From Caldilineaceae bacterium (GTDB lineage: Bacteria > Chloroflexota > Anaerolineae > Caldilineales > Caldilineaceae): a stretch of 33,267 nucleotides of DNA. The notes below the pieces were generated by a model, which worked only from the letters and a program-made list of their open reading frames with translations, was not told the DNA's origin and made no database searches. A program made the translations under genes and the position numbers. The DNA lies in the NCBI GenBank assembly GCA_019637685.1, contig JAHBVF010000053.1, forward strand, positions 1-33,267, read 5' to 3'. Positions within the stretch are counted from its first letter, which is position 1, and every line of letters begins with the position of its first letter. Below are positions 29,494-33,267 of the stretch, one piece after another.

Positions 29494-31104
29494 ATGCCCA
29501 CCTCTCGTATTCTTTTTGGTTCCCAAGCACAAGCCGCGTTGCGTCGCGGGTTCGATCAGTTGGCCGCGGCCCTGGAAGTGGCCCTCGGCCCCACAGGCAA
29601 TCGGGTGGCGGTAAGTCGGGACAACCGCCGCCGCGCGCCCGAACTCCTGGCCGACGGCGCGGATATTGCCCGCCGCATCACCGCGCTGCCCAATCCCCAC
29701 GAAGGGATGGGCGCGTACCTGGCCCGCCACATTGCCTGGCAGATGGAGGAAAATGTGGGCGATGGCGCAACCACTGCCGTCGTCATTGGCCGCCATATCC
29801 TCAACGAAAGCCACCGCCACATCGCCGCGGGCCACAACGCCATGAGCCTGCGTCGGGGCCTGGAGAAGGGGCTGGAGGCCGCGTTGGAGGCGCTGCACGG
29901 GCTGGCTGTCCCCCTGGAAAACGCGGAGCAGACCATTGCCCTGGCCACAACCATCACCGGGGACACGGTGCTGGGCAAATATATCGAGGAAGTCTTCGAT
30001 GTAATCGGGCCGCTGGGCGCGGTGGAGGTGCGCAAGAGCTACGCCCGGGTCCACGACCGGCGCTACATCCGGGGCGTACTGTGGAACAACGGCTGGATAT
30101 CCTCCTATTTCACCACCGAGCCGGGCAAGGCTGTGGTGGAAAAACCCTACATCCTCTTCAGCGATCGCCATCTGAGCAGCGCCGACGATCTGATCCCGCT
30201 GATGGGCGCGATTCGCAAAGAGGGCGGGCGGGGGCTGGTGGTCATCGCCACGGATGTGACCGGCGACGCGCTCAACCTGCTGGTGACCAACAAACAGCGG
30301 GGCGGCCTGCCCACACTGGCAGTCAAAGCGCCTGGGCTGGGGCTGGAAAAGGCAGAGGTGCTGGCCGATCTGGCCGCGCTCTGCGGGGGCAAAGTTTTCC
30401 TGAACGTGGCCGGCGAATCCCTGGCCAAAGCAGCCCTGGCTGATCTGGGCCAGGCTGACGAAGTGCAGGCCATCCGTTCCAGCTTTACAATTGTGGGCGG
30501 ACGGGGACGGCCCGCGGCCATCCGCGAGCGGGCCGATGATCTGCGCAAACGCATTCCCGACGCATCCTATGGCCGGGAGCGGGAGCGGCTGATCGAGCGT
30601 CAGTCCAAATTGACCGGAGGCGTGGCTGTGCTGGAAATCGGCGGCGCATCCGACGTGGAGCAGGAATTTCTGGACGAGCGCACGGAAGAAGCAGTGCGGG
30701 TGGTGCGGCTGGCCCTGCAGGATGGGGTTGTGCCTGGCGGTGGCGCGGCCTATCTGGCCTGCATCCCCGCGGTGGAGCGGCTCACCCTGTCCACGGACGA
30801 AGCCCCGGCTATGGCCATCCTCTGCCGGGCGCTGGAAGCACCAATCCGGGCTATCATTTCCAACGCGGGCATAGAGGCTGCGCCGATTTTGGCCCGCCTG
30901 CAAGGACGGGGCGCGGGCTGGGGCTATGACGTGCTGCGCCACGAAATTGCTGAAATGGCCGCGGCCCATATCGTCGATCCGGCGAAAGTGGCCGAAGCCG
31001 CGTTGCGCACGGGCATCTCCGGCGCGCTGATGGGGATGACGACGGATGTGCTGGTCTACAAGCCCCGGCACAACCGGGATGAGGATGTGGATTTCGAAGT
31101 GTAG
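29494..31104 (+). CDS. Divergent GroEL-like group I chaperonin paralogue
   Basis: The 536-residue protein aligns over its full length with GroEL: LGPTGNRVAV near the start, ENVGDGATTAVV with the ATP-site Asp90 (E. coli Asp87), the apical substrate-binding surface (GWISSYFTTEPG, DDLIPLMGAI, GDALNLLV), and VPGGGAAYLA near the end. The position matching the catalytic Asp398 is Glu399 (RTEEAVRVV against RVEDALHAT), and the Gly-Gly-Met tail is absent (it ends DVDFEV). No groES gene adjoins it. Hydrophobic apical residues are kept, so substrate binding is plausible. It lacks a clear ribosome site. It is followed 62 bases later by an Asp-box propeller gene. Probably an accessory chaperonin, not the main GroEL. 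Confidence 0.87.
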   Translation: MPTSRILFGSQAQAALRRGFDQLAAALEVALGPTGNRVAVSRDNRRRAPELLADGADIARRITALPNPHEGMGAYLARHIAWQMEENVGDGATTAVVIGRHILNESHRHIAAGHNAMSLRRGLEKGLEAALEALHGLAVPLENAEQTIALATTITGDTVLGKYIEEVFDVIGPLGAVEVRKSYARVHDRRYIRGVLWNNGWISSYFTTEPGKAVVEKPYILFSDRHLSSADDLIPLMGAIRKEGGRGLVVIATDVTGDALNLLVTNKQRGGLPTLAVKAPGLGLEKAEVLADLAALCGGKVFLNVAGESLAKAALADLGQADEVQAIRSSFTIVGGRGRPAAIRERADDLRKRIPDASYGRERERLIERQSKLTGGVAVLEIGGASDVEQEFLDERTEEAVRVVRLALQDGVVPGGGAAYLACIPAVERLTLSTDEAPAMAILCRALEAPIRAIISNAGIEAAPILARLQGRGAGWGYDVLRHEIAEMAAAHIVDPAKVAEAALRTGISGALMGMTTDVLVYKPRHNRDEDVDFEV

Positions 31105-31166
31105 ACAGAAAGATCGCCAGCCGCGGATGGCGGACGGGCGACCCACCACAGGACGACAGTTTGCAA

Positions 31167-33026
31167 ATGCGAAATACCCCAAACCCCACACCCTCCAGTT
31201 TTACACGCACGGGCGGCTGGCCCGGCGGAACCGTCACCGCGCTGCTCGTTCTGACCGATGGCACGACATCGCCGACAATTCTGGCCGGGACAAAAGCGGG
31301 TCTGTTCCGTTCGGCGGATGGCGGGCAACACTGGCAGCCTGTGGAAAACGGACCTGCTGACCCGGCGATTGTGGCAATGGCCACCGCGCAGGGGACGATT
31401 TTTGCCACCAGCGAAGGCGGGCGGCTCTACTGTTCGGATGACGGAGGCCAAAGCTGGCCGGAGTTGACTGGATGGGCCGGGTTGGGCGTGGGTGTGGCGA
31501 TCGCGCTCTCTCCTGCCTACGCGGACGATGCCACACTTTTCATCGCCACCGCTGACGGTCCAATGCGCTCTCAGGACAGGGGGCAAAGCTGGGAAATTTC
31601 CAACTTTGGCCTGCTGGACGTGGACACTCTCTGCCTCGCCATTTCCCCTGACTACACGAACGACGAAACTCTTTGGGCTGGCACAGCCTTTGGCGGTTTC
31701 TTCCGCTCGCGCAATGGCGGGCGCTCCTGGCGGGAATCCGGGGCGGGCCTGCCCGACGCCGCGGTGCAATGCCTGACCCAGGGCGCGGATGGCACGCTCT
31801 ACGCGGGAACCGAATCGGATGGGGTTTTCCGCTCCGCCGATGGGGGCAACACCTGGCAGCGCGCGGGCGACGAACTCATCGACCAGAGCATCAACAGCCT
31901 GGCTGTGCTGCCCCGTTGTATATTGGCCGGGACCAGCCAGGGCCTCTTCCGCTGGGCAGATGGCGAAGACGGCTGGCAGCCCTCCGCTGCTGGCGATTTT
32001 GTGGCCTTTGCCCTGGCCCACACGGACGGTCTGGCTGTGGCAGGGGCCTGGCAAAGTGGCGTGCATATTTCGACGGATGACGGGGCTTCGTGGCAACCTG
32101 CCAACGGCACGGGCACAGACCTCCTCACCGGCCACGCGCCTCCCCTGGCAGCGCTGACGCCCCAGAATGAACTGTTCGTGGCCGACAGCGACGGGCTTGC
32201 CCTGTTCTCCACCGACCGGGGCGCAAGCTGGCAACCGCTGGACTTTCTGCTGCCAGATGGATTCTGCCCGCTGATCACTGACGCAGGCAGTGGGGAGAGG
32301 TACACGCTATTTGCCTGGGCCGACGACGCTATCCACCGGCGGACAGGCCAGGCAGACTGGCAACGGTTGACATCGCCCGGCACGGGCATCACCCAACTGG
32401 TGGCCTCGCCCGCGTTCGATCAGGACAATACGCTTTTTCTGGCTGATGGCGATGACTATCTCTATCTATCGGAGGATCGGGGCGATAGCTGGCAGGAACT
32501 CAGTCCGCCGGAAGCCGAGGGCGATGTATTGGCCATTGCCGTATCCCCCTTTTTTGCAGCCGATCAGCGCCTTTATGCGATTACGGCTGCGTTTGACGGC
32601 CAGCACGTGCAGGCCGAAGTCTGGCAATCCGACGACGCCGGCCAAAGCTGGACCGATCTGGCCGGGCTTGCGCTGGACACACCCGCCCTCAGTTTGCTGC
32701 CCCTGGCCGATGAAGCGCGCCGTCCCCTGCTGCTGGCCGGGCAGAATCGGCTGATCACCCTCTACACTGATCCGGAAAGCGGCGAACTGGCCGTGGACCA
32801 GCGCTTCCTGGAGCCAGACGTGCGCGTGGTTTCCCTGGCCACCGCCCCTGCTTCTGCCAGCGGCTCGACGCTTTGGGCAGCCACCAACCGGGGCATCTGG
32901 CAGATCAGCGACGACACTGAGGACGCGATCTGCATCGGGCTGGCCGAACGCTCGGTTGTGGCACTCTTCCCCAGCGGGGAGCGCATGGGCGCGCTTACAT
33001 TGGGCGGCGAGGTGTGGTGGACATAG
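31167..33026 (+). CDS. Asp-box (BNR-like) beta-propeller protein
   Basis: The 619-residue protein has nine Asp boxes (S-x-D-x-G-x-x-W type): SADGGQHW, SDDGGQSW, SQDRGQSW, SRNGGRSW, SADGGNTW, STDDGASW, STDRGASW, SEDRGDSW and SDDAGQSW. They occur in repeats that also carry phrases such as LAISPDYTNDETLWAGT. This is the seven- to ten-bladed sialidase/VPS10/photosystem-assembly type propeller. Catalytic sialidase residues are not visible. There is no signal peptide, so it would be cytoplasmic unless exported otherwise. ATG at 31167 is chosen; a TTG at 31161 sits at better spacing (seven bases) from AGGA at 31150-31153 and is an alternative. Close spacing to the chaperonin gene suggests one operon, but a shared function is not established. 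Confidence 0.85.
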   Translation: MRNTPNPTPSSFTRTGGWPGGTVTALLVLTDGTTSPTILAGTKAGLFRSADGGQHWQPVENGPADPAIVAMATAQGTIFATSEGGRLYCSDDGGQSWPELTGWAGLGVGVAIALSPAYADDATLFIATADGPMRSQDRGQSWEISNFGLLDVDTLCLAISPDYTNDETLWAGTAFGGFFRSRNGGRSWRESGAGLPDAAVQCLTQGADGTLYAGTESDGVFRSADGGNTWQRAGDELIDQSINSLAVLPRCILAGTSQGLFRWADGEDGWQPSAAGDFVAFALAHTDGLAVAGAWQSGVHISTDDGASWQPANGTGTDLLTGHAPPLAALTPQNELFVADSDGLALFSTDRGASWQPLDFLLPDGFCPLITDAGSGERYTLFAWADDAIHRRTGQADWQRLTSPGTGITQLVASPAFDQDNTLFLADGDDYLYLSEDRGDSWQELSPPEAEGDVLAIAVSPFFAADQRLYAITAAFDGQHVQAEVWQSDDAGQSWTDLAGLALDTPALSLLPLADEARRPLLLAGQNRLITLYTDPESGELAVDQRFLEPDVRVVSLATAPASASGSTLWAATNRGIWQISDDTEDAICIGLAERSVVALFPSGERMGALTLGGEVWWT

Positions 33027-33135
33027 GGTACAATTCGAGTGTTGAGGACAAGCTCCTTCCCGAAAGGGAAAAATCCCCCCGAATCTGAGGTGGTGGGACT
33101 GCACTCAACTGTGGAGCAGTTATGCAGCGTCAACA
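33027..33135. other. Gap after the propeller gene, with a possible repeat copy broken by IS66
   Basis: Bases 33055-33069 include the short hairpin TTCCC-GAAA-GGGAA, but no T-run follows on the plus strand. Bases 33122-33135 (ATGCAGCGTCAACA) are identical to 14078-14091 at the end of repeat element B; the IS66-type end begins at the very next base. I see no gene here. Confidence 0.5.
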
Positions 33136-33267
33136 GTGACTATTCAGGCTGGGAAGGGAGGGGCAGGTGGAATGAAGGGTTGGCCATCCAAAGCGGACTG
33201 AAGAGCAAAGATAACATTGCCACCCTGCTTGCGGACGGTGGAGATGTAGCTGCGAATGGCACAGAAA
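33136..33267 (-). mobile_element. IS66-family insertion sequence, one end only
   Basis: The terminal repeat GTGACTATTCAG begins at 33136, and 14 bases from here (through 33149) are identical to the left end of the fold-back element at 5333-5346. The transposase gene reads inward from the window edge and its stop overlaps the terminal repeat. The rest of the element lies beyond the window. Confidence 0.8.
33144..33267 (-). CDS. IS66-family transposase, C-terminal fragment (continues past the window)
   Basis: Forty codons and a TGA stop (33144-33146) are visible on the minus strand. The peptide contains FCAIRSYISTVRKQGGNV followed by ALQSALDGQPFIPP, which matches the conserved end of IS66 transposases (RSYISTxRKQG, then ALxxALxGxPF). 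The catalytic DDE residues lie upstream, outside the window. The stop codon is inside the terminal inverted repeat, at the very end of the element. Confidence 0.82.
   Translation of the reverse strand, partial: FCAIRSYISTVRKQGGNVIFALQSALDGQPFIPPAPPFPA

Noticed and set aside
29467..31191. 574-codon minus-strand open frame
   Set aside because: It is antisense to the chaperonin gene, which aligns with GroEL along its full length.
33055..33069. Intrinsic terminator after the propeller gene
   Set aside because: The TTCCC-GAAA-GGGAA stem is only five base pairs and is followed by A and C, not T, on the plus strand.

Overview
The window looks like a chromosomal segment of a moderately GC-rich bacterium. 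I infer a Chloroflexota member (Anaerolineae/Caldilineae-like) from gene style: paired enolase-superfamily enzymes with DUF2264, Thr-Pro-rich surface-protein linkers, Asp-box propellers, sulfatases with a radical-SAM maturase, and abundant heptamer repeats. No rRNA, tRNA or ribosomal protein is present, so this placement is an inference. I see no tRNA gene and no CRISPR array.

Layout. (1) 127-6393 is a sugar-acid/carbohydrate catabolic block: an enolase-superfamily enzyme, a SAF-domain oxidoreductase and a DUF2264 protein in one plus-strand operon, facing a minus-strand D-2-hydroxyacid dehydrogenase and a short-chain dehydrogenase. A 162-bp fold-back mobile element (5333-5494) with intact target duplications lies between the last two. 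(2) 6598-9079 is an envelope block: a membrane-anchored DsbA-like thiol oxidoreductase, a DsbB-like protein fused to a cytochrome c domain, and a surface protein. (3) 9270-13956 carries pth and mfd, housekeeping genes. mfd is interrupted in frame by three low-complexity inserts built from 7- and 8-bp tandem repeats, and is bracketed by two inverted copies of a small repeat element. (4) 14211-16383 is visibly AT-richer: a lipoprotein alpha/beta hydrolase and a non-coding stretch, probably acquired. (5) 16384-18641 holds a TetR regulator divergent from a two-domain glyoxalase-fold dioxygenase-like gene with a clear promoter/operator, then yceI and a bidirectional terminator.

(6) 18690-24251 contains a Cys-type sulfatase, a cold-shock gene with a long leader holding a terminator-like hairpin, a MATE exporter, the matching anaerobic sulfatase maturase (with a C-terminal SEC-C knuckle) and a DUF433/DUF5615 toxin-antitoxin pair. 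(7) 24299-29390 is a second carbohydrate block: a Gfo/Idh/MocA dehydrogenase, a xylose-isomerase-like TIM barrel, a small membrane protein, an aldo/keto reductase and a second enolase-superfamily enzyme. (8) 29494-33026 has a divergent GroEL paralogue without groES, followed by an Asp-box propeller protein. (9) From 33136 to the window edge is the end of an IS66-family element. Its terminal repeat is identical over 14 bp to that of the fold-back element at 5333, so the IS66 element is the probable driver of the small one.

The two carbohydrate blocks plus the sulfatase/maturase pair suggest use of oxidised or sulfated sugars, but no transporter or glycoside hydrolase is present, so substrates cannot be named. 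The most unusual items are the DsbB-cytochrome c fusion, the IS66-driven fold-back element, the heptamer repeats inside mfd, and the chaperonin with a Glu at the position of the catalytic Asp398.
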